From positions 110,015 to 174,014 of the forward strand of contig CAKPYT010000040.1 in the NCBI GenBank assembly GCA_934203075.1: 64,000 bases of DNA, in the 5' to 3' direction. The notes under the pieces are model-generated. The model worked only from the letters and a program-made list of their open reading frames with translations. It was not told the DNA's origin and made no database searches. Both the position numbers and the translations under genes were made by a program. Source of the stretch: an uncultured Clostridia bacterium (GTDB lineage Bacteria; Bacillota; Clostridia; Christensenellales; CAG-314). Below are positions 52,678 to 61,574 of the stretch, in pieces (the first letter of the stretch is position 1; every line of letters begins with the position of its first letter).

Positions 52678-55326
52678 ATGGGTATTTTTTCCGCTATTTT
52701 CGGAAATGAGAACACCAAAAAGGTAAAACAGTTGGAAAAAATCGCCGCCAGAGTAGAAGCTTTGGACGAGGCGTATCGCAGCAAGACGGATGAGGAGCTG
52801 CAATCCGTAACGCCGTGGCTGAAAGAACGGTTTGCAAACGGCGAAACTCTGGACGATCTCTTGCCGGACGCATTTGCGGCCATGCGGGAGGCCGCCGGAC
52901 GAGTGCTGAACATGCGGCACTTTCACGTGCAGCTTCTGGGAGGAATTGCGCTGCACCAGGGCCGCATTGCGGAAATGTCCACCGGCGAAGGCAAAACGTT
53001 GGTCGCCACGTTACCGGCGTATCTGAACGCCATTTCCGGAAAGGGCGTACATATCGTTACGGTCAACGACTACCTCGCCAAGCGTGACGCAGAGTGGATG
53101 GGGAAAGTCTATCGCTTTCTGGGGCTGACCGTCGGTGTGGTATTGCCGAATATGAACACGCTGCAAAAGCAGGAAGCCTACGCGTGCGACGTGGTGTATG
53201 CCACCAACAACGAACTCGGGTTCGACTATCTGCGCGACAACATGGCGGTGAACAAAGCCGAAGTTGTGCAAAGACCGTTGAACTTTGCGATTGTGGACGA
53301 AGTAGACAGTATTTTAATCGACGAAGCACGTACCCCTTTGATCATTTCCGGCAGGGGCGAAGAAAGCACGGAATTGTACCAAACGGTAAATCGCTTTGTC
53401 AAAACGCTGAAAAAAGGCGAAGATTATGAGCTGGACGAAAAAGAAAAAGCCGTGCGTATTACGGAAAGCGGAATCGCCAAGGCAGAATCGTACTTCCGCA
53501 TCGATAACTTTGCGGATATCGAAAACACTACACTGAACCATCACGTGCAGCAGGCGCTGAAGGCCCATGCCGTAATGAAGCGGGATAGCGACTATATCGT
53601 GGAGAACGGTGAAATCGTGATTGTGGACGAGTTCACAGGGCGTAAGATGGAGGGGCGCCGGTTCAGTGCCGGGTTGCACCAGGCCATTGAAGCGAAGGAG
53701 AACGTTCGCGTCCGCGCAGAAAACAAAACGCTTGCCACGATTACGTTTCAGAATTTCTTCCGTCTGTATCACAAACTGAGCGGTATGACGGGTACCGCAA
53801 AAACGGAAGAGGGCGAGTTCAACGCCATTTACCAGTTGGACGTGGTGCAAATCCCGACTAATCGGCCGAACATCCGTATCGATTACGACGATATTATTTA
53901 TTCCACCCGAAAGGGCAAGTTAAAGCATATTGCGGATGACGTGGCAGAACGTGCCGCAACCGGTCAGCCGATTCTGATCGGCACCATCACGGTGGAAAAA
54001 TCCGAAGAACTCAGCAAACTGCTGATGCTTCGTAAGGTAAAGCACAACGTGCTGAATGCCAAAAATCACGAACGCGAGGCAGAAATCGTTGCGCAGGCCG
54101 GCAGACTCGGTGCGGTTACCATTGCAACCAACATGGCCGGGCGCGGAACGGATATCCTTTTGGGAGGAAATCCGGACTTTTTGGCAAAACAGGAAATGCT
54201 CCGGAAAGGGTACAATCAGGATCAGATTTCCAAAGCCACTTCTTATGCGGAGGGGGACGAAGAAACCAAAGAGTTGCAGCGCGTTTATCGCACCGCATAC
54301 GAAGCGTATCGACAGCATACGGAGGAAGAAAAGCAAAAAGTCGTAGAACTTGGCGGTTTGCATATCATCGGTACCGAGCGCCACGACAGCCGTCGTATCG
54401 ACAATCAGCTGCGCGGCCGTGCCGGGCGTCAGGGGGATCCGGGTTCCAGCGTGTTCTTCCTTTCGTTGGAGGACGATCTGGCACGCGTTTTCGGCGGCGA
54501 AGCGATGCAGCGCGCCTATTCGTTTTTGAAGATCGATGAGGACACTCCCATTTCGCAAAAGATGATTACGCGTGCCATCGAAAATGCGCAAAAGCGCATC
54601 GAAGGGCAGAATTTCGCCTCCCGGAAATACGTCCTGCAATACGACGACGTGATGAACTATCAGCGCAAGTTGATTTACGAAGAGCGCAACAAAGTGCTGA
54701 ACGGCGAGGACGTGCATGAAGATATCCGCAAGATGATCCCTTCCGTTGTGGCGGACGTGCTCGGCGAATTAAGTTTCGTGTCCTCCCCGCTGGACGAATG
54801 GGACGCGAAAGAAGTGAACGATTTGTTAAAGCGTACGCTGTTAAAGACGGATGTGTTCACGGAAGAAAGCAGAGAACTTTCTTATGCCGATTTTGCGGAA
54901 ATCGTCGCACAAAAAACAGAGGAAGCCCTGAATGCCCGCTTCGACGAACTGCGGGAGATGTTTGATTTCAAGGAAGCGGAACGCTTTATTCTGCTCAAAG
55001 TGGTGGATCAGCACTGGATGGACCACCTCGACACGATGGAGCAGTTAAAACGCGGAATCGGGCTGAGAGCCTTCGGAAATCACGACCCGATTGTGGCGTA
55101 CAAAAACGAAGGGTACGATTTGTTTGAAAAAATGGTGGATCGTATCAAACGCGATACGGTAAGCTATTGCTTAAAGGCAGAGTTCAGCAGCACCCCGCCG
55201 AAGCGTACGGCAGTAAAACCGACGCAGAATCCCGCAAACCCGGCGCAGGGGGCCGTCAGCAGAAATTCGCCCTGTCCTTGCGGCAGCGGCAAAAAGTATA
55301 AACATTGTTGCGGTAAGAACCGGTAA
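52678..55326 (+). CDS. secA: Preprotein translocase ATPase SecA
   Basis: This 882-residue motor drives proteins through SecYEG. Walker A (STGEGKTLVATL), DEVDSILIDEARTPLIISG (motif II), GTERHDSRRIDNQLRGRAGRQGDPGSS (motif VI, read in pieces), preprotein-binding and helical-wing domains are all present, and the C-terminal zinc SEC-C motif CPCGSGKKYKHCC ends the protein. An AAAGGAGAAA site precedes ATG 52678. Confidence 0.97.
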   Translation: MGIFSAIFGNENTKKVKQLEKIAARVEALDEAYRSKTDEELQSVTPWLKERFANGETLDDLLPDAFAAMREAAGRVLNMRHFHVQLLGGIALHQGRIAEMSTGEGKTLVATLPAYLNAISGKGVHIVTVNDYLAKRDAEWMGKVYRFLGLTVGVVLPNMNTLQKQEAYACDVVYATNNELGFDYLRDNMAVNKAEVVQRPLNFAIVDEVDSILIDEARTPLIISGRGEESTELYQTVNRFVKTLKKGEDYELDEKEKAVRITESGIAKAESYFRIDNFADIENTTLNHHVQQALKAHAVMKRDSDYIVENGEIVIVDEFTGRKMEGRRFSAGLHQAIEAKENVRVRAENKTLATITFQNFFRLYHKLSGMTGTAKTEEGEFNAIYQLDVVQIPTNRPNIRIDYDDIIYSTRKGKLKHIADDVAERAATGQPILIGTITVEKSEELSKLLMLRKVKHNVLNAKNHEREAEIVAQAGRLGAVTIATNMAGRGTDILLGGNPDFLAKQEMLRKGYNQDQISKATSYAEGDEETKELQRVYRTAYEAYRQHTEEEKQKVVELGGLHIIGTERHDSRRIDNQLRGRAGRQGDPGSSVFFLSLEDDLARVFGGEAMQRAYSFLKIDEDTPISQKMITRAIENAQKRIEGQNFASRKYVLQYDDVMNYQRKLIYEERNKVLNGEDVHEDIRKMIPSVVADVLGELSFVSSPLDEWDAKEVNDLLKRTLLKTDVFTEESRELSYADFAEIVAQKTEEALNARFDELREMFDFKEAERFILLKVVDQHWMDHLDTMEQLKRGIGLRAFGNHDPIVAYKNEGYDLFEKMVDRIKRDTVSYCLKAEFSSTPPKRTAVKPTQNPANPAQGAVSRNSPCPCGSGKKYKHCCGKNR

Positions 55327-55392
55327 CGCACGCAAAAAATTACTACAAAAGCGTCGTTGAAATCGAAAACAGAAAAAAGGAGTTGATCTATT

Positions 55393-56491
55393 GTGATTCA
55401 AGTCGAAGATTTGAAAAGAACTTTGAAAGAACTATCGCAAAAACTAAACAAGATAGGTGAGTCCCTTTGACTTGCCGAAATTAAAGGCTCAGTTAGAGGA
55501 TTTAACCAAACAACAGCACGCCGAGGATTTCTGGACGGACGTGAACCGTGCCCAGGAGGTGTCCCAACAGGCAAAGCGGATCGAGACCAAAATCCGTACT
55601 TACGAAAAGCTTTCTGTCGAACTGCAAAGCGCCGCGGAACTGGCAGACATGGGGGACGAGTTTGGCGAAGAAGCGTTGGAAGAAACGTACGATGCCTGCA
55701 AAATGCTGGGGGTGGAAATCAACAAACTGCACCTTGCAACGCTGCTTCGCGGCAAGTATGACGCAAACAACGCCATTTTGACGTTGCATGCGGGGGCCGG
55801 CGGTACGGAAAGCCAGGACTGGGTCAGCATGCTGTATCGTATGTACGTGCGCTACAGCGAGCGTCGTGGCTATAAAGTCGCCGAGCTGGACTGCCTGCCC
55901 GGGGACGAAGCCGGCATCAAAAGCGTCACTTTTTCCGTCAGCGGCGAAAACGCCTACGGCTATCTCAAAGCGGAAAAGGGAGTGCACCGTCTGGTGCGCA
56001 TTTCCCCGTTCGATGCAAACAAGCGCAGGCAAACCTCTTTTGCCTCTCTGGAAGTGATGCCGGAAATCGAAAACTCTTCCGATGTGGTCATCGACGAAAA
56101 GGATTTGAAAATCGATACCTATCGCAGCAGCGGCGCGGGCGGGCAGCACGTCAACAAAACGGAAAGTGCCATCCGCATCACGCACTTGCCGACGGGCATC
56201 GTGGTAGCCTGTCAGAACGAGCGCAGCCAGATTCAGAACCGGGAACAGGCTATGAACATGCTGCGCAGCAAACTGATCGAACTGAAAGAGCGGCAGCAAA
56301 TGGAAGAGGCCATGGCTATCAAGGGTGAAATTAAAAAAATCGAGTGGGGCAGCCAGATCCGCAGTTACGTTTTTTGCCCGTACACGTTGGTGAAAGATCA
56401 CCGCACCGGGTACGAGAATCCGAACGTAGCCGACGTGATGGACGGAAACATTCAACCGTTTATCGAGGATTACCTCTCCAAAGCGCTGTAA
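55393..56491 (+). CDS. prfB: Peptide chain release factor 2, programmed +1 frameshift
   Basis: RF2 ends translation at UGA and UAA. The gene starts at GTG 55393 (AAGGAG ten bases before), reads 25 codons to CTT at 55465-55467, meets an in-frame TGA at 55468-55470, and must slip +1 at CTTTGAC to continue as DLPKLKAQL; an internal AGGTGAG just upstream acts as the frameshift-stimulating Shine-Dalgarno. The product is then 365 residues. The anticodon-like SPF motif (RISPFDANKRR) and the catalytic GGQ (SSGAGGQHVNKT) are both present. Confidence 0.95.
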
Positions 56492-56618
56492 CCTTTCCGA
56501 ATCCGGAACACGTTTGTTCGGGCGGGCACGGAGAAACGAAAAAATCAAAAACAACCGCCGTTCGGCAGAAAACGGAGACATCGCCGACGGGCGGGGTTAT
56601 GAAAAGAAGAAAAAAGAA

Positions 56619-57671
56619 ATGCAAGAAAAGTGGCAACAACTGCAAACCAAGCGAGACGTGCTTCTATTGGGAATCGAATCGTCGTGCGATGAAACGGCAT
56701 GCGCCGTGGTTCGAAACGGTCGGGAGATTTTAAGCAACGTCATTCTGAGTCAGATTGAAATTCATCGGCTTTACGGCGGTGTCGTGCCGGAAATCGCCAG
56801 CCGCAACCACGTGGAAGCGATTGACGTCGTATGCAAACGTGCGCTGCAGGAGGCGGGCGTTTCCGCAACCGATCTGGATGCCGTTGCCGTTACTTACGGG
56901 GCAGGGCTGGTCGGTGCGCTGCTGGTCGGCGTGTCCTTTGCCAAAGCCTTTGCGCAGGCACTGCAGATTCCTCTCGTTGCCGTAAATCACATCGAGGGGC
57001 ACATTTGCGCGAACTATCTGACGCACCCGCAGTTGCAGCCGCCTTATCTGTGCTTGCTGACCAGCGGCGGACATACCGCTCTGGTGAAGGTGTCGGACTA
57101 TACTTCTTACGAGGTACTCGCCTCCACGGTGGACGATGCCGTCGGCGAAGCGTTCGATAAAGTCGCAAGGTGTTTGTCTTTGCCCTATCCCGGCGGGCCG
57201 CAAATCGATCGGCTGGCAAAAGACGTGGAACCGCAAATCCGGTTTCATTCGGCCTTGCTGCCGGATGGCAACTTTTCGTACAGCGGATTAAAAACCGGCG
57301 TCATCAATTATTTGCATCGCGCCGAACAACGCGGCGAGCCGGTGGATCGCGCCCAGGTCGCGGCCGCTTTTACGCGCGCCGCTTTGGACGGGCTCGTGAC
57401 CCGTGCCGTGCAGGAGTGCGAAAAGCAGGGACTTTCTACTTTGGCGGTGGCGGGGGGCGTCGGGGCAAACAGTTACCTGCGCGAGCGCTTGCGGCAGGAA
57501 GGCGAAAAGCATCGGCTGCACGTGTTGCTGCCCCGTCCGGATCTGTGTACGGACAACGCCGCCATGATTGCTTCGCAGGGGTACTATCTGGCAAGAGCAG
57601 GGCAGGGCAAGGCAGATCTCACGTTAAATGCCATGCCGACGCTGAAATTGCGGTTTTCGGTAAAAAATTGA
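56619..57671 (+). CDS. tsaD: tRNA threonylcarbamoyladenosine transferase TsaD
   Basis: This 350-residue enzyme moves the threonylcarbamoyl group to A37 of ANN-decoding tRNAs. It has the N-terminal ASKHA phosphate motif (LGIESSCDETACAVV), metal-binding histidines (NHIEGHICANYL), TSGGHTALV, and C-terminal LAVAGGVGANSYLRERL. ATG 56619 is the best start in frame, though its ribosome site is weak; longer versions from 56514 include an unlikely Lys/Arg-rich leader. TsaB, TsaC and TsaE are not in the window. Confidence 0.92.
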   Translation: MQEKWQQLQTKRDVLLLGIESSCDETACAVVRNGREILSNVILSQIEIHRLYGGVVPEIASRNHVEAIDVVCKRALQEAGVSATDLDAVAVTYGAGLVGALLVGVSFAKAFAQALQIPLVAVNHIEGHICANYLTHPQLQPPYLCLLTSGGHTALVKVSDYTSYEVLASTVDDAVGEAFDKVARCLSLPYPGGPQIDRLAKDVEPQIRFHSALLPDGNFSYSGLKTGVINYLHRAEQRGEPVDRAQVAAAFTRAALDGLVTRAVQECEKQGLSTLAVAGGVGANSYLRERLRQEGEKHRLHVLLPRPDLCTDNAAMIASQGYYLARAGQGKADLTLNAMPTLKLRFSVKN

Positions 57672-57687
57672 ATTGTTTTTCTAAAAT

Positions 57688-57714
57688 AGCAAGTCGAAGG
57701 GCTTGCTTTTTTTT
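57688..57714 (+). terminator. Terminator of tsaD
   Basis: AGCAAG and CTTGCT form a short stem followed by eight T. Confidence 0.7.
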
Positions 57715-57778
57715 CTTCTATTTCGAACAGACCTCTCGTACAATAAAAAGAAGTGTTACACGCCTTTCGTGAAACAGA

Positions 57779-57822
57779 TTATCCACAAAAACGTATGTTC
57801 ATGTGGATAAGATTGTGGATAA
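57779..57822. promoter_or_regulatory. Cluster of three DnaA boxes upstream of cwlD
   Basis: A perfect TTATCCACA at 57779-57787 is followed by two inverted copies (TGTGGATAA) at 57802-57810 and 57814-57822, the last two only 12 bases apart. They lie 55-98 bases before the cwlD start. Three perfect 9-mers in 44 bases are unlikely by chance. Confidence 0.7.
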
Positions 57823-57876
57823 GTCCGGCGTTTGCGCACGAAAAGCGCAACTTCAATTCGTTTACGAGGGAAAGAA

Positions 57877-58575
57877 ATGATTATCTCCGACAGAACGTCC
57901 CGTATTTTTATCGTAACGGCGTTGCTCATTTTGTGCATCACGTTTCTTTGTGCCGCAATTTCTACGGAGCCGGCAACCGCTTATCCGTTTACCGTCGTGT
58001 TGGATGCGGGGCACGGAGGAATCGACGGCGGGGTGGTGGGGCGCACCACCGGGGTGAAGGAATGCGATTTGAATCTGCAAGTGACGCTTGCCGCCAAAGA
58101 AGTACTGGAAGGGTGCGGGTTTCGCGTCGTGCTGACGCGCAGCGACGGCAACGGTTTGTACGGCAGTTCTTCCGGCGGGTTCAAAAAGCGCGATATGTTG
58201 CGGCGAAAAGCCGTGATTTGCGAAAGCGGTGCGGATCTGGTGGTCAGCATTCATATGAACTATTTTTCCCTTCCCTCCCGCAGCGGGGCACAGGTGTTTT
58301 TTAACGAAAAGGTTCCGGAGAGTGAAAAACTCGCCCAAAACATACAGGCAACGTTAAACGCACTGTCCAATCGGCAGTACGCCGCCCTGAAAGGGGATTA
58401 TTTTATTCTGCAATGTGCCGACGTTCCCTCCGTCATCGTGGAATGCGGGTTTTTAAGCAATGCGGAGGAGGAGCGAAAACTGCAGGAAGCGGCATACCAG
58501 AAAACACTGGCGGAAAAGATTACGGAAGGGATCTTGCTGTATCTGGCAGAGTCCGCCCCGCAAGGGCTGTACTGA
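57877..58575 (+). CDS. cwlD: N-acetylmuramoyl-L-alanine amidase, CwlD-like
   Basis: This 232-residue protein has an N-terminal signal or anchor helix (IFIVTALLILCITFLCAAI) and an Amidase_3 domain. Zinc ligands and the catalytic Glu are seen in VLDAGHGGIDGG, SIHMNYFS and VECGFLSNAEEE. The size and anchor fit CwlD, which makes the muramic lactam of spore cortex, rather than larger lytic amidases. ATG 57877 follows GAGGGAAAG. The DnaA-box cluster upstream suggests replication-linked control. Confidence 0.85.
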   Translation: MIISDRTSRIFIVTALLILCITFLCAAISTEPATAYPFTVVLDAGHGGIDGGVVGRTTGVKECDLNLQVTLAAKEVLEGCGFRVVLTRSDGNGLYGSSSGGFKKRDMLRRKAVICESGADLVVSIHMNYFSLPSRSGAQVFFNEKVPESEKLAQNIQATLNALSNRQYAALKGDYFILQCADVPSVIVECGFLSNAEEERKLQEAAYQKTLAEKITEGILLYLAESAPQGLY

Positions 58576-58669
58576 ACGGTTGGCAGGACCCGTCGGCGAA
58601 ACGGCATCCGAAAGTCCGATCCGAAAATCGAAGGGCGGCGGGAATCGAAACGGAGCCAAGTTTTCCGGG

Positions 58670-58702
58670 CGGAAGCGTTAAAAGCGCTTCCGCTTTTTTA
58701 TT
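58670..58702 (+). terminator. Terminator of cwlD
   Basis: GCGGAAGCG(TT) and (AG)CGCTTCCGC form a strong stem followed by TTTTTT. Confidence 0.85.
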
Positions 58703-59036
58703 TTAGGGAAAAAAGAGCGGAGAAGTTTCGGTATTTTCCGTTGCCCGTTCGTAGCCCCGTTCTGTTTTTGAAAGACTGTTTTGTTTTTGAAAGACTGCGG
58801 AGTGCGGTCCCGGGGAGATGGCGGGGAAAGAAAGAGAGAACGGTTTTGCGGAGTCCGGTGCCGTTTCTTTTGCGTTTACCTGCGCTTTGTCGGCCGGAGG
58901 GGTTCTCTCCGTTTTGCGTGAGGCATTTTCCGGGAGAAAGAAGTCGCCCGGAGGGAGGGCGCCGAAAATCCGCAGAGTCCGTGCGAAGGGGCTCGAAGGG
59001 AAAATAAGAATCGATTGCAGAACTTGTTTTCGAATC

Positions 59037-59065
59037 TGGACAAGATACCCATAGTGTGGTATAAT
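59037..59065 (+). promoter_or_regulatory. Promoter of the mrnC-thyX-rlmB-sigH-dnaX series
   Basis: TGGACA (59037-59042) and a perfect TATAAT (59060-59065) are 17 bases apart. No terminator is seen from here to the window end, so genes up to recR may share this transcript. Confidence 0.7.
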
Positions 59066-59112
59066 AACTTAATCGTGCAGTCCTGCGCTTCGGTGCGGGG
59101 AAAGGAGCTTCC

Positions 59113-59511
59113 GTGAATTATTTTTCCGTTATGAACAGCGAAAAAGCCAAAGCGCTGAACACGCTGACGCTTGCTTTTATCGGCGACGCCGTGCACACTC
59201 TGTACGAACGGGAAGAGTGTGTGCATCAATCGGACGCAAAGGCAGGCGTTTTACATCTGCGTGTGACGGAAAAAGTGAAGGCGGCGGCGCAGGCCGGGCT
59301 TGCGGATGCGTTGCAAACGGTCTTTACGGAAGAAGAACTGGAGATTTATCACCGCGGGCGCAATTGCAAAAGCCACACGGTGGCAAAGCATGCCAGCGTG
59401 GAGGATTATCGTAAAGCCACGGGGCTGGAAGCAGTGTTGGGTTATTTGTACCTGACGGGCAACCGGCAAAGAATCGTGCAGTTGCTGCAGCTGCAGGAAA
59501 AAGCAAAATAA
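59113..59511 (+). CDS. mrnC: Mini-ribonuclease III
   Basis: This 132-residue enzyme matures 23S rRNA. It is an RNase III catalytic domain without the dsRNA-binding domain: the signature is seen in TLAFIGDAVHTLYERE and the second acidic cluster in ATGLEAVLGYLYLTG. The start is GTG 59113 after AAAGGAG. In Firmicutes it commonly lies between cysS and rlmB; here cysS is missing from the upstream position. Confidence 0.93.
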   Translation: MNYFSVMNSEKAKALNTLTLAFIGDAVHTLYEREECVHQSDAKAGVLHLRVTEKVKAAAQAGLADALQTVFTEEELEIYHRGRNCKSHTVAKHASVEDYRKATGLEAVLGYLYLTGNRQRIVQLLQLQEKAK

Positions 59512-59546
59512 ACAATCACGGGCGACACGTCGCAAAGGAGAAAACG

Positions 59547-60293
59547 ATGCCGGCAGTAAAACCACTCGTAACGTTACTGGAATATACAACCCATCCGGAA
59601 ATGACGGTAGCAAAAGCCGCAAAATTATGCTATTCCGATTCCACCATCGAAGAAATCGGCGAAAAACTGACGGAGGAAGATACCGCAAAGTTCATTCGGC
59701 GTCTGGCGTCGTTCGGGCATCAGTCTCCGGTGGAGCACGCCAGTTTCACGTTCGGGATCGAAGGAGTTTCCCGGGCACTGCTTGCGCAGATCTCGCGCCA
59801 TCGTATCGCAAGTTTTTCGGTCAAAAGTCAGCGATACGTCTCCTGTGCGGAGGATTTTAATTACATCGTGCCGAACAGTATCGTCGCTCTCGGCGAAACG
59901 GCCGTTGCGGAATATACGGCACAGATGAAACAGATCGGCCAATGGTATGCATATTGGCAATCCCGTTTGGGAGAGGGCGAAAAAAGCAACGAGGACGCGC
60001 GTTTCGTGCTTCCCAACGCTTGCGAAACGAAAATGGTTGTGACGATGAACGCCCGCGAACTGCTGCACTTTTTTGAATTGCGGTGCTGCAACCGTGCACA
60101 GTGGGAGATTCGCGAAGTGGCATGGCAGATGCTGCGGTTGGTATTGACCGTCGCTCCCAATTTGTTTGAAAAAGCAGGGCCGAAGTGTGTGAACGGCAGT
60201 TGCGGCGAAGGAAAAATGAGTTGTAAAAAGGCGGAAGAAGTCCGCGCATATCAACAAGGGCTCGTGAACGAAGCAAAAGAGGCAAGAAAATGA
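59547..60293 (+). CDS. thyX: Flavin-dependent thymidylate synthase ThyX
   Basis: This 248-residue FAD enzyme makes dTMP from dUMP with NADPH and methylene-folate. The ThyX signature RHRIASFSVKSQRYV (RHRxxSxxxxSxR) is complete, with ELLHFFELRCCNRAQWEIRE in the C-terminal half. An AAAGGAGAAA site precedes the ATG. It overlaps rlmB by four bases. Insertion between mrnC and rlmB is common in Clostridia. Confidence 0.96.
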   Translation: MPAVKPLVTLLEYTTHPEMTVAKAAKLCYSDSTIEEIGEKLTEEDTAKFIRRLASFGHQSPVEHASFTFGIEGVSRALLAQISRHRIASFSVKSQRYVSCAEDFNYIVPNSIVALGETAVAEYTAQMKQIGQWYAYWQSRLGEGEKSNEDARFVLPNACETKMVVTMNARELLHFFELRCCNRAQWEIREVAWQMLRLVLTVAPNLFEKAGPKCVNGSCGEGKMSCKKAEEVRAYQQGLVNEAKEARK

Positions 60294-61003
60294 AAATCGA
60301 AGGCCGCAATGCGGTGAAAGAGGCATTGCAAAGCGAAAAAGAAATCGACGTTCTTCTGGTCGAAAAGGGAATTCATCACGAAATCCTTTCGCTGGCGCGG
60401 GAGCGCGGCGTAAAAATTCAATTTGTGGACAGAGCCGTATTGGATCGGGAAAGCGTCACGAAGCGTCATCAGGGGTTCCTTGCCAAAGTCAGCGAGTTCC
60501 GGTACAGCGAAACGGAAGATTTGCTGGCTTCTGCCAGGGAAAAGGGGCACGATCCCTTCCTCGTGCTGCTGGACGGTATCGAGGATCCGCATAATCTCGG
60601 CAGCATTCTGCGTGTGTGCGAGTGTGCCGGGGTGGATGGCGTCATCATTCCCAAAAACAGAGCCGTGCCGGTGAACGAAACGGTCGTGCGCTGTTCGGCG
60701 GGGGCAAGCGAACATATGAAGGTCGCCCGCGTTACGAACCTGAACCAGACCATCGAGTATTTGCAGTCGCAAGGAGTCTGGGTGTATTGTACGGATATGG
60801 ACGGCGAAAGCGTTTACGGCACTTCCCTCACGGGGCCGATTGCCTTCGTCATCGGCAGCGAGGGGTTCGGTGTGCGCCAGCTCACGAAAAAACTGTGCGA
60901 TAAAACGGTCAGCCTGCCGGTGCTCGGCAAGGTAAACAGTCTGAACGCTTCCGTCGCGTGCGGCATCGTCGTGTACGAAGCGGTTCGGCAAAGGATGAAA
61001 TAA
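60290..61003 (+). CDS. rlmB: 23S rRNA 2'-O-methyltransferase RlmB (TrmH family)
   Basis: This 237-residue SPOUT methyltransferase has an N-terminal substrate-binding domain (IEGRNAVKEAL, LLVEKGIHHEI) and the knotted SAM domain with motif 1 (EDPHNLGSILRVCE), motif 2 (FVIGSEGFGV) and motif 3 (LPVLGKVNSLNASVACGI). It methylates 23S rRNA G2251 or a similar site. It is followed after three bases by the sigma factor gene. Confidence 0.93.
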   Translation: MKIEGRNAVKEALQSEKEIDVLLVEKGIHHEILSLARERGVKIQFVDRAVLDRESVTKRHQGFLAKVSEFRYSETEDLLASAREKGHDPFLVLLDGIEDPHNLGSILRVCECAGVDGVIIPKNRAVPVNETVVRCSAGASEHMKVARVTNLNQTIEYLQSQGVWVYCTDMDGESVYGTSLTGPIAFVIGSEGFGVRQLTKKLCDKTVSLPVLGKVNSLNASVACGIVVYEAVRQRMK

Positions 61004-61006
61004 CAA

Positions 61007-61558
61007 ATGAAAATCGAGGGATTGGTTCTTTCGGCAAAGCAAGGCGATGCGGACGCGATGGAAGCCGTCGTGCAGGCGTATAAACCTACGGTAAAACAAA
61101 TTGCGCGCGGCTACTTTTTGCTCGGCGCAGATCAGGAAGATTTAATCCAGGAAGGGATGCTCGGCCTGTTTCGTGCCGTAAACGAATACGATCCCGCAAA
61201 AGGCGCCAGATTCGGGACGTTCGCGCGTACCTGCGTCACGCGCCAGATGCTTTCCGCAATCGAGCGATCCACGGCGCAAAAGCATCGCCCCCTGAACGAT
61301 GCCGTTTCGTTAAGTGCGGTAGAGGAGCAGGAGGCCGTCACGGGCGATCCTTTGGCCACCCTGCTGCAAAACGAGCAGGCGTCTGTGCTGCAGGAGTGGC
61401 TGAATAACGTTCTGACGCCGCTCGAGCGGAAAACGGTCTCTCTGTTTCTGCAGGGGTACGGCTACGACGAAATAGCACGAAAACTCGGTAAAAACGTAAA
61501 ATCGGTAGATAATGCGCTGCACCGTGCCAGAACGAAACTGGAACGGTTGCCGCACTGA
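61007..61558 (+). CDS. sigH: SigH-like alternative sigma factor
   Basis: This 183-residue sigma-70 family factor has region 2 (QEDLIQEGMLGLFRAVNEYDP, then FGTFARTCVTRQMLSAIE) and region 4 (LTPLERKTVSLFLQGYGYDEIARKL in parts, SVDNALHRARTKL). It resembles SigH (Spo0H), the early stationary and sporulation sigma, but is about 30 residues shorter than the Bacillus protein. The position after rlmB matches sigH in Bacillus and Clostridium. The ribosome site before ATG 61007 is weak, so translation may be coupled. Confidence 0.85.
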   Translation: MKIEGLVLSAKQGDADAMEAVVQAYKPTVKQIARGYFLLGADQEDLIQEGMLGLFRAVNEYDPAKGARFGTFARTCVTRQMLSAIERSTAQKHRPLNDAVSLSAVEEQEAVTGDPLATLLQNEQASVLQEWLNNVLTPLERKTVSLFLQGYGYDEIARKLGKNVKSVDNALHRARTKLERLPH

Positions 61559-61574
61559 AGGAGGAGGTCAAACG

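Larger units (their letters stand above)
58576..59112 (+). other. 537-base intergenic region
   Basis: It holds the cwlD terminator and the mrnC promoter. Frames between 58740 and 59050 lack ribosome sites and read as Arg/Gly-rich low-complexity peptides. I see nothing else in it. Confidence 0.55.

Noticed and set aside
55457..55468. GTG 55457 as the start of prfB
   Set aside because: It is inside the frameshift cassette; the true start at 55393 gives the normal RF2 N-terminus and has a ribosome site.
57739..57880. Chromosome replication origin at the DnaA-box cluster
   Set aside because: Three boxes are present but no dnaA, dnaN or clear AT-rich unwinding element accompanies them, and the region is between tsaD and cwlD.
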